A stretch of DNA of 64,000 nucleotides from Sulfuritalea sp. (GCA_016710465.1 JADJVS010000012.1:62001-126000), one strand, 5' to 3'; positions 26,212 to 36,782 are shown, counted from the first letter of the stretch. Numbers and translations are program-made. Notes: generated by a model not told the origin, from the letters alone.

Positions 26212-26684
26212 GAGCTTTCCTTGGGCTGGCGCCATTGCTGCAGGAGCATCAGGACGACGCCGACAGTGATGGCCGAGTCGGCCACGTTGAATGCCGGCCA
26301 ATGATAGCCGGCCAGGTGGAAATCGAGAAAGTCGACCACGGCATCAAAGCGCAGGCGGTCGATCACATTGCCCAGGGCGCCGCCGAGAATCAAGGACAAG
26401 GCCATGGGCAGGAGCCTCTCGCCGGCATGCTGGCGCAACATGAGCAGCAGCCAGACCGAGACGCCGAGGGCCAGCACGATGAAGAACCACTTTTGCCAGC
26501 CGCCGGCACCGGCCAGAAAACTGAAGGACGCACCCGGATTCAGCACCAGCACCAGGTTGAAAAAGGACGTCACGACCAGGCTTTCGCCCAAGCGAAAGCT
26601 GCCGATCACCCACTCCTTGGTAATCTGGTCGAGCACGATCACGAACGCGGCCAGGGCCAGCCAGCGGAGAAGTCCGCGACGCAT
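26208..26684 (-). CDS. lspA: Lipoprotein signal peptidase LspA
   Basis: Inner-membrane aspartyl protease that removes prolipoprotein signal peptides. It has 158 residues and four helices. Catalytic aspartates lie in GNVIDRLRF and FNVADSAI, and the family LNPGASFSFL motif is present. I chose the ATG at 26684, one base after the ileS stop, over an upstream start that lies inside ileS. Confidence 0.96.
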   Translation of the reverse strand: MRRGLLRWLALAAFVIVLDQITKEWVIGSFRLGESLVVTSFFNLVLVLNPGASFSFLAGAGGWQKWFFIVLALGVSVWLLLMLRQHAGERLLPMALSLILGGALGNVIDRLRFDAVVDFLDFHLAGYHWPAFNVADSAITVGVVLMLLQQWRQPKESS

Positions 26685-26685
26685 C

Positions 26686-29484
26686 TCAGGCGAACTGGCG
26701 CGCCTCGCCGTCGCCATGCAGGTTGCTCACGCAGCGACCGCAAAGTTCAGGGTGGGCGGTGTCGCTGCCGACATCCTCGCGCCAGTGCCAGCAACGGGCG
26801 CACTTGACGTGGGCCGTCGGAAGAACGGCAACACCCTCCGCATCCGCACCGTCGACGCGCACCAGCGTGGTCTTCGAGCAGATCAGCACGAAGCGCAGGT
26901 CATCGCCCAGCGAGGCCAGCAGGGCATGCTTGTCGCCGCCGACGCGAATCTCGACCTCGGCCTGCAGCGAGGAACCGATCTTGCCCGCCTCACGCTGCGC
27001 TTCCATGGCCTTGGTCACCTCGGCGCGCACTTCGCGCAACTCGGTCCACCGTGTCACCAGCGCCGACTCTTCGGCCAAGTCGGGAAGCGTGTGCCAGGTG
27101 GCCAACATCACGCTCTCGCCTTGCCCGGTGACAGACCAGATCTCCTCGGCGGTGAAGGACAGCACCGGCGCCATCAGCCGCGTCACGGTTTGCAGGATGT
27201 GCCACAGCGCGCTTTGCGCGGCGCGGCGCGGCACCGAATCGGCCGCCGTGGTGTAGAGGCGGTCCTTGAGGATGTCGAGGTAGAAGGCACCGAGGTCCTC
27301 GGAGCAGAAGTTCATCAGCGCCTGCACGACCTTGTGGAATTCGAAGCGCTCGTAGTCGGCGGCGCATTGCGCCTGCAGCTTGCGCGTCAGCGCCAGCGCA
27401 TAGCGGTCGGCTTCGAGCCATTGTTCAACCGGCAGCATCTGCGTCGCCGGATCGAAGTCGGCCATGTTGGCCAGCAGGAAGCGCAGGGTGTTGCGCAGGC
27501 GGCGATAGACCTCGACCACGCGGGCGAGGATTTCCTTGGAGATCGACAGTTCGCCGGAGTAGTCGGTCGCCGCCACCCACAGGCGCAGGATCTCGGCGCC
27601 CAAGGTATCGGAAACTTCCTGCGGAGCGACGACATTGCCCTTGGACTTGGACATCTTCATGCCCTTGCCATCGACTACGAAGCCATGGGTCAGCAGACCC
27701 TTGTAGGGCGCGCGCCCGTCGATCGCGGCGCCAGTCAGCAGCGAGGAATGAAACCAGCCGCGATGCTGGTCCGAACCTTCGAGGTAAAGGTCGGCGGGGT
27801 AGGTTGACTCGGCCTGGTGCGAACCGCGCAAAACCGTACGATGGGTGGTCCCGGAATCGAACCAGACGTCGAGCGTGTCACGCATCTTGTCGTATTGGGC
27901 GGCTTCCTCGCCCAGCAGATCCTTCGCATCGAGGCTGAACCAGCCTTCGATGCCCTGCTGCTCGATGCGCTTTGCCACGGCCTCGATCAGTTCCAGCGTG
28001 CGTGGATGCGGTTCGCCGCTTTCCTTGTGCAGGAAGAAGGGGATCGGCACGCCCCAGTTGCGCTGGCGCGATACGCACCAGTCGGGCCGGTTGGCAATCA
28101 TGGCATGCAGCCGCGCCTGGCCCCAGTCGGGATAGAACTTGGTGGCTGCGACGGCGGCCAGCGCGGCGTCGCGCAGTGTTGCTTTATCGGCGCCCTCGCG
28201 CCGTTCCATACCCACAAACCATTGCGTCGTGGCGCGATAGATGATGGGCGTCTTGTGCCGCCAGCAATGCATGTAGCTATGGACGATCTCGCTGCTGGCG
28301 AACAGGCAGCCGGTTTCGGCGATCTTGTCGATGATGAGCGGATTGGCCTTCCAGACGAACATGCCGCCGAAGAAGGGCAAGGTCGACGCGAACACGCCGT
28401 CGCCCTGCACCGGCGTCAGGATCTCGTCGTTGTGCATGCCGTGCTTGCGACAGGAGTCGAAGTCTTCCAGGCCGTAGGCCGGGGCGCTATGGACGATGCC
28501 GGTGCCGGCGTCGAGTGTTACGTACTCGCCGAGGTAAACCGGCGAAACACGGTCGTAGAAGGGATGGCGGAACTTCACCAGGGAGAGCGCCGCGCCCTGA
28601 CAGGCGCCAAGCACCCGGCCTTGCAGGCCGTAGCGCTCCAGCGCGGCGGCGCGCAGTTCGGCGGCAAGGACCAGGCAGCCACGTTCGGTCTGCACCAGTT
28701 CATAGGTGAACTCGGGATGCATGTTGAGCGCCTGGTTACCCGGGATGGTCCAGGGCGTGGTGGTCCAGATCACGGTGAAGCACTCGCCCTCGGGCAACGC
28801 CGCAACGCCGAAGGCGTGGGCCACGCGCTCGCGCTCTGAAGCATCAAGACGGAAGCCGACATCGATCGCCGGCGACTTCTTGTCCTGGTACTCCACTTCA
28901 GCTTCGGCCAGCGCCGAGCCGCAGTCGAAGCACCAGTTCACCGGCTTCAGGCCCTTGAACAGGTAGCCGCGGCGATACAGTTCGCCGACGGCACGGATCT
29001 CGTCGGCCTCGTTGGCGAAAGCCATGGTCAGGTAGGGATTGCCCCAGTCGCCAAGCACTCCAAGACGGATGAAATCCTTTTTCTGGCGCTCCACCTGCTC
29101 CGTGGCGTAAGTGCGGCACAACTCGCGCGCCTTGTCGCCCGGCAAGTGCTTGCCGTGGGTCTTCTCGATCTGGTGCTCGATGGGCAGGCCGTGGCAGTCC
29201 CAGCCCGGCACGTAGGGCGCGTCGTAGCCGGCCAGAGTCTTGGAGCGGACGATGATGTCCTTGAGGATCTTGTTTACCGCGTGGCCGATGTGAATGTCGC
29301 CGTTGGCATAGGGCGGGCCATCGTGCAGAACAAAACGCGGCCGCCCCCTGGCTGTCTCGCGGATGCGCTGGTAGAGCTTCCTCTCTTGCCAGTCCTTGAT
29401 CCAGCCCGGTTCGCGCTTGGCGAGGTCGCCGCGCATCGGGAAGGGCGTGTCGGGCATGTTGAGGGTTTTGCGATAGTCAGCCAT
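26686..29484 (-). CDS. ileS: Isoleucyl-tRNA synthetase
   Basis: Class I synthetase of 932 residues charging tRNA-Ile, with a CP1 editing domain. Motifs: HIGH (65-68), KMSKS ahead of GNVV, and a C-terminal zinc site (CARCWHW with CGRC). The ATG at 29484 overlaps the ribF stop by eight bases. A longer in-frame start within ribF gives a low-complexity Ser/Arg stretch and was rejected. Confidence 0.97.
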   Translation of the reverse strand: MADYRKTLNMPDTPFPMRGDLAKREPGWIKDWQERKLYQRIRETARGRPRFVLHDGPPYANGDIHIGHAVNKILKDIIVRSKTLAGYDAPYVPGWDCHGLPIEHQIEKTHGKHLPGDKARELCRTYATEQVERQKKDFIRLGVLGDWGNPYLTMAFANEADEIRAVGELYRRGYLFKGLKPVNWCFDCGSALAEAEVEYQDKKSPAIDVGFRLDASERERVAHAFGVAALPEGECFTVIWTTTPWTIPGNQALNMHPEFTYELVQTERGCLVLAAELRAAALERYGLQGRVLGACQGAALSLVKFRHPFYDRVSPVYLGEYVTLDAGTGIVHSAPAYGLEDFDSCRKHGMHNDEILTPVQGDGVFASTLPFFGGMFVWKANPLIIDKIAETGCLFASSEIVHSYMHCWRHKTPIIYRATTQWFVGMERREGADKATLRDAALAAVAATKFYPDWGQARLHAMIANRPDWCVSRQRNWGVPIPFFLHKESGEPHPRTLELIEAVAKRIEQQGIEGWFSLDAKDLLGEEAAQYDKMRDTLDVWFDSGTTHRTVLRGSHQAESTYPADLYLEGSDQHRGWFHSSLLTGAAIDGRAPYKGLLTHGFVVDGKGMKMSKSKGNVVAPQEVSDTLGAEILRLWVAATDYSGELSISKEILARVVEVYRRLRNTLRFLLANMADFDPATQMLPVEQWLEADRYALALTRKLQAQCAADYERFEFHKVVQALMNFCSEDLGAFYLDILKDRLYTTAADSVPRRAAQSALWHILQTVTRLMAPVLSFTAEEIWSVTGQGESVMLATWHTLPDLAEESALVTRWTELREVRAEVTKAMEAQREAGKIGSSLQAEVEIRVGGDKHALLASLGDDLRFVLICSKTTLVRVDGADAEGVAVLPTAHVKCARCWHWREDVGSDTAHPELCGRCVSNLHGDGEARQFA

Positions 29485-30421
29485 GGGTCTTGCCATCGGG
29501 GTTGGTGAAATAGGCGCGCACCTCGGCGACATCGCGGGCGATCTGCGCCTTGAGTGCTTCCAGGGACTCGAACTTCGCCTCGCTGCGCAGCTTGTGCATG
29601 AAATTGACATCGACATGGTGGCCGTAGATGTCGCGGTCGAAATCCAGCAGGTGCACTTCCAGCACCGGCTTCAGGCCCTCGGCCACGGTAGGCCGCACGC
29701 CGATGTTGGCGGCGCCGGGAAGCGGCCTCGCGTCGACCCCCGAGACCGTGACGGCGAACACGCCGGAGAGCGGTAGGCGCTTCCTGCGCACCTGGATGTT
29801 GGCCGTCGGGAAGCCGATGGTGCGGCCGATCTTCTTGCCGTCCATGACGCGCCCGGCGATGACGAAGGGGCGACCGAGCAGGCGCTCGGCACGCTCGATG
29901 TCTCCACCCGCAAGCGCGTCACGCACGGCGGAACTGGACACTCGCAGCCCGCCGAAATCCACCGTAGGCATGGCCTCGACGACGAAGCGATATTCGTCGC
30001 CGGCCTTCTGCAACATGACGAAATCGCCGCCGCGCGCCTTGCCGAAGCGAAAGTCGTCGCCGATGATCAGGTGCCGCACCGAAAGGCCGCGGACCAGGAT
30101 TTGCTCGATGAACTGTTCGGCGGTCAGGCTCGCCAGCTTGCGATCGAAGCGGCAGACATGGACGCGATCGACGCCGCATTCCGCCAGCAGCTCGAGCTTG
30201 TCGCGCATGCTGGCAAGGCGCGCCGGCGCCTGGTCCGGCGCAAATAGTTCGCGCGGATGCGGCTCGAAGGTCAGCACGGTCGCCGGCAGGGCAAGCGCAC
30301 GGGCCTTCGCCTTCAATTCGTCGAGCAAGGCACGATGCCCGAGATGCACGCCATCGAAATTGCCGATGGTCAGCACCGTGGAGCTCGTGGCCCGCTCGGG
30401 AACACCGCGAAAAACCTGCAT
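29477..30421 (-). CDS. ribF: Bifunctional riboflavin kinase/FAD synthetase RibF
   Basis: Makes FMN and FAD from riboflavin. It is 314 residues long. The N-terminal adenylyltransferase domain has GNFDGVHLGH and GDDFRFGKARGG; the C-terminal kinase domain has GRTIGFPTANI. It leads the ribF-ileS-lspA-fkpB-ispH operon. The separation from amiC is 33 bases. Confidence 0.96.
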   Translation of the reverse strand: MQVFRGVPERATSSTVLTIGNFDGVHLGHRALLDELKAKARALALPATVLTFEPHPRELFAPDQAPARLASMRDKLELLAECGVDRVHVCRFDRKLASLTAEQFIEQILVRGLSVRHLIIGDDFRFGKARGGDFVMLQKAGDEYRFVVEAMPTVDFGGLRVSSSAVRDALAGGDIERAERLLGRPFVIAGRVMDGKKIGRTIGFPTANIQVRRKRLPLSGVFAVTVSGVDARPLPGAANIGVRPTVAEGLKPVLEVHLLDFDRDIYGHHVDVNFMHKLRSEAKFESLEALKAQIARDVAEVRAYFTNPDGKTHG

Positions 30422-30454
30422 GGGAAGGGGAAGCGGGGAAAGGCGCGGATTATA

Positions 30455-31738
30455 TCAATCCAGCCGCGCCAGCTTGGACTTGGCGAGCGGCGGATTTTTT
30501 GCGAAGTAGCGCCGGATGCCCTTAAGGATGGCCTCCGCCATGCGTTCCTGGTAGGCCTCGTCGTTGAGGCGCGCTTCCTCTTCCGGATTCGAAATGAAGG
30601 CGGTCTCGATCAGGATCGAGGGAATGTCGGGGGCCTTGAGCACGGCGAAGCCGGCCTGCTCGACATGGGCCTTGTGCAGGGTGTTGATGCGCCCGAGTTC
30701 GCCCAGCACGTCCTTGCCCAGCTTCAGGCTGTCGTTGATGGTCGCGGTCTGCGACAGGTCGAGCAGGGTGCGCGCGAGATAAGGGTCCTTGACGCCGAGA
30801 TTGACGCCGCCAACCAGGTCGGCCGAGTTTTCCTTGTTCGCCAGCCAGCGCGCCGCGGAACTCGATGCACCGGTTTCGGAGAGGACGAACACGCTGGAGC
30901 CGCGCGCCGTCGGCTTGATGAAGGCATCCGCATGCACCGAGACGAAAAGGTCGGCCCGCACCCGCCGCGCCTTGCCCACGCGCTGCTGCAGGGGAATGAA
31001 GTAATCGCCGTCGCGCGTCAGCACCGAGCGCATGTTGGGCGTGGCGTCAATCTTCTGCTTGAGGCGGCGCGCCACCGACAGGGTGACGTGCTTCTCGTAA
31101 CTGCCGCCACGGCCGATCGCCCCGGGGTCTTCGCCACCATGTCCGGGGTCGAGCACGATGGTGACAAGGCGCGCGATCTCGGGCCTCGGTTCGGACTTCT
31201 CCGCTTCGCCGGGCGTCTTCTCCGCGGGGCTGCCCTCCCCGCCCAGCTTCGTCTCGGACCTGAGGCCGGGCTGGTCCGACTTTTCCAGCAGGGCCATCAG
31301 CGGATCGACGGGTTCGGCGGGATACAGGTCGAGCACCAGTCGATGGCCGTATTCGCCCACCGGCTTCAGCGCGAACACCTGCGGCTTGATCTCGCCCTTC
31401 AGCTCGATCACCAAGCGCACCACGCCCGGCTTGTTGCGCCCGGCGCGGATCAGCTTGATATAGGGATCGGCCTCGATGATCTTGGCCGGCAGGCTTTGCA
31501 GCACCTGGTTGAACTCGACGCCTTCGAGGTCGAGCACCAGCCGGTCCGGATCCTTGACCAGCAGGTGCGTGTAGCGGATCGCCTGGTCGTGCTCCAGCGT
31601 CACGCGGGTGTAGTCGCGCGCCGGCCAGACGCGCACGGCGAGGATGCTGGAAGTCGCCGTGGCGCCAGCGCAGACTCTTGTGACCAGCAGCGTCAGGCCG
31701 GCGGCGGCGTACTTGAGGACCTCACGCCGGCGAGGCAT
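30455..31738 (-). CDS. amiC: N-acetylmuramoyl-L-alanine amidase (AmiC type)
   Basis: Periplasmic amidase of 427 residues that splits septal peptidoglycan. A probable twin-arginine signal (RRREVLKYAAAGLTLL) is followed by an AMIN domain (about 35-140), a Glu/Pro-rich linker and an Amidase_3 domain. The Zn ligands are in LDPGHGGEDPG, a Glu near the ARGSS region and SVHADAF. Its start lies within the tsaE 3' end (46-base overlap), a common tsaE-amiC arrangement. Confidence 0.93.
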   Translation of the reverse strand: MPRRREVLKYAAAGLTLLVTRVCAGATATSSILAVRVWPARDYTRVTLEHDQAIRYTHLLVKDPDRLVLDLEGVEFNQVLQSLPAKIIEADPYIKLIRAGRNKPGVVRLVIELKGEIKPQVFALKPVGEYGHRLVLDLYPAEPVDPLMALLEKSDQPGLRSETKLGGEGSPAEKTPGEAEKSEPRPEIARLVTIVLDPGHGGEDPGAIGRGGSYEKHVTLSVARRLKQKIDATPNMRSVLTRDGDYFIPLQQRVGKARRVRADLFVSVHADAFIKPTARGSSVFVLSETGASSSAARWLANKENSADLVGGVNLGVKDPYLARTLLDLSQTATINDSLKLGKDVLGELGRINTLHKAHVEQAGFAVLKAPDIPSILIETAFISNPEEEARLNDEAYQERMAEAILKGIRRYFAKNPPLAKSKLARLD

Positions 31739-32172
31739 GCCCGTCCCCTTTCACTGGCGGCGACAATGACAGCGATGCGGCCTTGCGGCGCGAGCTGCAA
31801 TTCAATTCGGATATCCGCCGCTGGCACATAGGGCGCGGCCTGGCCCGGCCATTCGACCAGGCAGATTCCCCCTGCTGAAAAATAGTCGTCGAGCCCTGCA
31901 TCGAGATATTCTTCCGGCTGATTGAATCTATAGAAATCAAAGTGATAGAAGTTTAATCCAGAAATGAGGTGAACTTCAACCAGCGTATAGGTCGGACTCT
32001 TTACCGGGCCGGTTTCGCCGGCCGCGCGCAACAGTCCGCGCACCAGCGTGGTCTTGCCGGCGCCGAGGTCGCCCTCCAGCCAGACCACCATGCCGGGCCG
32101 CAGCCGCGCCGCCAAATGCGCGCCGAGAGCGGTGGTGGCGGCTTCGTCGGCGAGGGCTAACGTAGATGTCAT
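31693..32172 (-). CDS. tsaE: tRNA threonylcarbamoyladenosine ATPase TsaE
   Basis: ATPase of the t6A tRNA modification complex, 159 residues. Walker A is GDLGAGKTTLVRGLL, followed by SPTYTLVE and FYHFDFYR. The C-terminal tail (about 25 residues, Ser/Pro-rich) overlaps amiC. I chose the ATG at 32172. The partner tsaC is elsewhere in this window (52.1-53.1 kb). The low-GC methyltransferase island begins just upstream of this gene. Confidence 0.94.
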   Translation of the reverse strand: MTSTLALADEAATTALGAHLAARLRPGMVVWLEGDLGAGKTTLVRGLLRAAGETGPVKSPTYTLVEVHLISGLNFYHFDFYRFNQPEEYLDAGLDDYFSAGGICLVEWPGQAAPYVPAADIRIELQLAPQGRIAVIVAASERGRACLAGVRSSSTPPPA

Positions 32173-32217
32173 CCGCGCCGCAATGCCCAATCGCGCACCG
32201 TCCGAGCGAACTGCCGA

Positions 32218-32228
32218 GTTGGGCGTCG
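32218..32228 (+). repeat. Left 11-bp inverted repeat flanking the methyltransferase island
   Basis: GTTGGGCGTCG is repeated exactly, inverted, at 34824-34834. It sits 13 bases beyond the methyltransferase stop and 46 bases before tsaE. The pair brackets the low-GC two-gene insert. Confidence 0.5.
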
Positions 32229-32241
32229 TCGGAAAGATTGG

Positions 32242-33291
32242 CTATCTCGCGTCAGCCTCGGAAACAAACAACGCTCCTTGACTCAGGGACCGAATTTTCG
32301 CTTTTGCTTTCCTTGCTGGGTCCAATGCACAGATCGTCTCACCAATATAGCAATCGGCATGGCTGTCGTTCAATTTCCTCAAAACTCCCTTCACGGCTTC
32401 TGGGCTATGCCCATCAAGGAACCGAAGTGCGGAAGAAACAAGATAGTCCTGATTCATCTCAAAAGTTAGCCACTTCCGCTTTAGCGCTTCGGCGGCAAAT
32501 CCGGTGGTATTCGACCCCCCAAAAATGTCCAGCACGACATCCTCTTCATCAGTCAGCATCTTGATAAAGAACGCGGGGAGTTCCGATGGGAATCGCGCCG
32601 GATGACGTTCAACTTCATGTTCCTTGCAAAGCCGGAGATAGCTTGAGTTGCTGTCGGTGTTCGGTATGGAAAGGAGGTTGGAAGGAATCGCTCCCCCATT
32701 GTCCTTGCCAAACCCAGCACTGATGTCATGGCCTGACGGGCGCTTCTTTGGCGTATAGAAGCTCTCCGGGTCTTCAATCAACTTCCTCATCCTATCGGAA
32801 TACGGAGCCAGCACTTTTCGAACGTCGGCTTTTGGAAAGGCGGTCTTGCTAAGCCACCAAACAGTATTTACGGAATCCTTTGCCCGAATCTTTCGTTTGT
32901 TTACCCATTCAATCGGCGACGGCAGCTTTGCCGGATTGAACCAGTAAAAATCCTCGGCAAGGTGGAATCCGATTTCGTCGCAAAAAGCCAAGAGTACGCG
33001 GAAGCTATACAGAGAACGGGAGGGAACACCTGAGCGGTATGCTCCGCCCAAGTCGAGAACGAAACTCCCGCTCTCCTTGAGAACTCGGAAAACCTCCCGG
33101 CCGAATGGCTTGATCCAGTGGACATATTCTGCTTCCTGGACATTGCCGTAGGTCTTTTGGCGCAAAAGTGCGAACGGTGGCGACGTCACCACCAAGTCAA
33201 TGCTGCTGTCGGGCAATTCGGAGAGAAGCGCAAGTGATTCGCCAACATAGGCATTGCCACTGGCGGTGCGGTAAAGTGGTTTTACCTGCAT
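32242..33291 (-). CDS. DNA methyltransferase, N4-cytosine type
   Basis: A 349-residue SAM-dependent DNA methyltransferase. The catalytic motif IV is TSPPF (36-40), near the N-terminus. The SAM-binding FGGSNTTG (257-264) follows near the C-terminus, after HPARFPSELPAFFI. This order and the S/T-P-P-F/Y motif are typical of beta-class N4-cytosine enzymes such as PvuII and BamHI methylases. It starts one base after the preceding HEAT-repeat gene, with which it probably forms a restriction-modification pair. Base composition is visibly more AT-rich than the neighbours, suggesting horizontal gain. The recognition site cannot be predicted. Confidence 0.88.
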   Translation of the reverse strand: MQVKPLYRTASGNAYVGESLALLSELPDSSIDLVVTSPPFALLRQKTYGNVQEAEYVHWIKPFGREVFRVLKESGSFVLDLGGAYRSGVPSRSLYSFRVLLAFCDEIGFHLAEDFYWFNPAKLPSPIEWVNKRKIRAKDSVNTVWWLSKTAFPKADVRKVLAPYSDRMRKLIEDPESFYTPKKRPSGHDISAGFGKDNGGAIPSNLLSIPNTDSNSSYLRLCKEHEVERHPARFPSELPAFFIKMLTDEEDVVLDIFGGSNTTGFAAEALKRKWLTFEMNQDYLVSSALRFLDGHSPEAVKGVLRKLNDSHADCYIGETICALDPARKAKAKIRSLSQGALFVSEADAR

Positions 33292-33292
33292 G

Positions 33293-34780
33293 TCAGTATT
33301 CCCTCAGGTCGTTGACCCAGCTTGCCACGATCTGCCACAGCACACTTGCGGCGAAATAAACTTCCGGATCTGCCTTGCAGATGGCTTCAACATCGCCCTG
33401 AACAAATTTGTTTTTGCCATGTCCTACGATGTAGCTCATCCATTTCCTAAGGTTATCGTCTGCCCCGGCGACCAAGTCCGATGGATTGAATTGGCCGGTT
33501 CGCGCAAGTACCCATGACAGGCCGTCGCGCTTGGCGGGGTCTCCATTCTTCAGGAGATCGATCAAATGGGGAATTTGTGGCCCGGCAATCCGCAAAAGCG
33601 CGCGGGCAGCTTCAACCTTGATTTCCAAGGGACTTGAGTTGAATGTGTCAACGAGCGCGGTCGCCGATGCCGCGGAAGCAAATTGGCCAAGTGCCCATGC
33701 CGCTCCGGCGCGCAGTTCGTCGTCACGTTCCGAATCCCGCAACACCTCGATAAGCAACTCCTCACTCCGGCTCTTGGGTATTTCGGATGCAACTATGATG
33801 GTTTCAAGTTGCGTCTCGAGGGGAACCGTCATGATCGGGCTTCGCAGCTTATTCTCCATGAACTCCCAACCGCTCGGCTCGCCATATGCCGCAAGGGCAG
33901 CCGCAGCCTCAAGCTGAACATAAATGTCCTCGTCAGCATCGGTCATTCTTCCCACGAGCAACGACTTGGCAGTGGTGTAGCCTCTATACCGCAACGCTTT
34001 TGCGGCAGCGTACCGCTCGCTTAAATTGACGCTCGCGAGCCTTTCCATGAAATAGGCTTCGCTAACCGACGTGGGGCACTTCAACTCCGTGTTGACCGGG
34101 ACAACGGACGCCACAATCTGATTGACCTCGACGGTATCACCAGCGCTTACCTGTGGGAGCAGGGAAATCTTGCCTTTGCTTCGGCTCAACTGAATAGATT
34201 GACGACGTGCCTCCGGGATAGGAGTCAGACTGATCCTTCCTGATTCCACGGCGAACACAATCGACCGCTGATGGGCGGCGGCACATGTCCACAGCACCCG
34301 TATTTCAGAGCCTTCCTCAACACCTTTAGGTTGGGTGATGGACACCTGTCCGGCGGCAAACGCCTTCCGCATGTCCTTCACGCTGACGAAGTGAATGGGC
34401 GAGATCAGTTTCAAATCCACGGGAGAGTCGTCGTCCTGTTCGAAGACGACGATTGAAACCAGATCGTCGTCCCGCATACCAACATCCCATGCCCGCTTCG
34501 GGTCATTCAGTGAATGCGACATCGATATCTCAAGCTTTGTCTTGCCACGGGACTCAAATCGCATGCCAGTGCTCAGGCACAAAATGTCGGGAACCCGCAC
34601 TCGTTTGATCTTGATCCTCTTCCAGATTTTGAAACCTGTGGAACCACGCTCAAGTTCGATGGGATTAAATCCCATTGCCTTCAATCGTTTGATCGTTGCA
34701 TTCGTGCCAGCGGCGCCAACGACGAGCTTTCTCAGGAAACTATCATCACTTTTGAAGCTGTTTGCCACGGCGGCCACCAC
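33293..34780 (-). CDS. Putative restriction-type protein with C-terminal HEAT repeats
   Basis: I do not recognise a named family for this 495-residue protein. Residues 60-90 contain VPDILCLS, then FESRGKTKLE (P64-D65, E76, K80/K82, E84), a layout suggestive of a PD-(D/E)xK nuclease core but not canonical. Residues 150-225 are beta-rich. From about 225 to 480 there are five or six HEAT-like repeats (for example AAAKALRYRGYTTAKSLL, RAGAAWALGQFASAASATAL, KVEAARALLRIAG). The start is one of two adjacent GTG codons (34780 or 34777); a stop lies upstream in frame. It ends one base before the methyltransferase. An R-M endonuclease role is inferred from context. Confidence 0.6.
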   Translation of the reverse strand: MVAAVANSFKSDDSFLRKLVVGAAGTNATIKRLKAMGFNPIELERGSTGFKIWKRIKIKRVRVPDILCLSTGMRFESRGKTKLEISMSHSLNDPKRAWDVGMRDDDLVSIVVFEQDDDSPVDLKLISPIHFVSVKDMRKAFAAGQVSITQPKGVEEGSEIRVLWTCAAAHQRSIVFAVESGRISLTPIPEARRQSIQLSRSKGKISLLPQVSAGDTVEVNQIVASVVPVNTELKCPTSVSEAYFMERLASVNLSERYAAAKALRYRGYTTAKSLLVGRMTDADEDIYVQLEAAAALAAYGEPSGWEFMENKLRSPIMTVPLETQLETIIVASEIPKSRSEELLIEVLRDSERDDELRAGAAWALGQFASAASATALVDTFNSSPLEIKVEAARALLRIAGPQIPHLIDLLKNGDPAKRDGLSWVLARTGQFNPSDLVAGADDNLRKWMSYIVGHGKNKFVQGDVEAICKADPEVYFAASVLWQIVASWVNDLREY

Positions 34781-34823
34781 AGTGATGTTGCGTAAGCGGC
34801 CATTATATTCGCGAGATACTTCG

Positions 34824-34834
34824 CGACGCCCAAC
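34824..34834 (-). repeat. Right 11-bp inverted repeat flanking the methyltransferase island
   Basis: CGACGCCCAAC is the exact reverse complement of 32218-32228. It lies between the 495-residue gene and queG, six bases before the queG frame opens. Confidence 0.5.
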
Positions 34835-34839
34835 GTAAG

Positions 34840-35939
34840 ATGGTCGTCATGCATGGAAGCGGCTACATGGATCAAGGGACAGCGGCGCAACTGAAGGAGG
34901 ACATCCGGCGCTGGGGGCGTGAACTGGGTTTCGACGCCATCGGCTTTGCCGGCACCGAACTCGGTGCCGCAGAAGCCGGCTTGGCGGCCTGGCTCGCGGC
35001 GGGCTGCCAGGGTGAGATGGATTATATGGCCGCGCACCACAGCGAGGCCGGCTACAAGCGCGCCCGCCCCACGGAACTGGTGCCCGGCACACGCTGCATC
35101 ATCAGCGCACGCCTGAATTACCGTAGCGCCAGCGCCGACTCTCGGGCAGCGCTGGCCGATCCGGAACGCGCCTTTGTTTCGCGCTACGCCGTCGGCCGCG
35201 ATTACCACAAGCTGTTGCGAAACCGCCTGCAACAGCTTGCCGATCGCATCGAAAAGGAAATCGGAGCCTTCGCCTACCGCGTGTTCACCGATTCTGCCCC
35301 GGTCATGGAGGCCGAACTTGCGGCCAGCAGCGGCCTCGGCTGGCGCGGCAAGCACACGCTGCTGCTGGATCGGGAGGCCGGGTCGTATTTTTTTCTCGGC
35401 GAGATCTTCGCTGACCTGGCTTTACCTCCGGACGCCCCGGTCACCGACCACTGCGGAAACTGCACGGCCTGCATCGATGCCTGCCCGACGGCCGCAATCA
35501 CCGCCCCGTATCGGCTCGACGCCCGCCTTTGCATCTCCTATCTCACCATCGAGTTCAAGGGTGAAATTCCGCCGGCGCTGCGGCCGGCCCTCGGAAATCG
35601 CATCTACGGCTGCGACGATTGCCAGCTCGCCTGCCCCTGGAATCGCTTCGCGCCGCTGACGCGCGAAGCCGATTTTGCCCCGCGTCTAAGCCTCGACACG
35701 GCTCGCCTGGTCGATCTCTTCGCCTGGACCGAACCGGAATTCAACGAGCGCCTTGCCGGCTCGGCGATCCGCCGCATCGGCCACGAGCGCTGGCTGCGCA
35801 ACATCGCCGTGGCGCTGGGCAACGCGCTGTTCAGCGACGAAGCGGTCACCGCGTTACGCGCGCGTAGCGCCCACCCTTCCCCACTCGTACGCGAACACGT
35901 CGCCTGGGCGCTGGCGCGCCTCGAAAGCCAACAGGCGCC

Positions 35940-35943
<4 letters not shown>
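34840..35943 (+). CDS. queG: Epoxyqueuosine reductase QueG
   Basis: Cobalamin and 4Fe-4S enzyme that reduces epoxyqueuosine to queuosine in tRNA. The frame is 367 residues. The active-site region is TDSAPVMEAELAASSGLGW, and two ferredoxin-type clusters are CGNCTACIDACP and CDDCQLACPW. A HEAT-like tail follows residue 300. ATG codons at 34840, 34849 and 34867 are all possible; alignment with the usual N-terminus favours 34849 or 34867. It is normally a direct neighbour of tsaE; here the island separates them. Confidence 0.94.
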
Positions 35944-36778
<835 letters not shown>

Positions 36779-36782
<4 letters not shown>

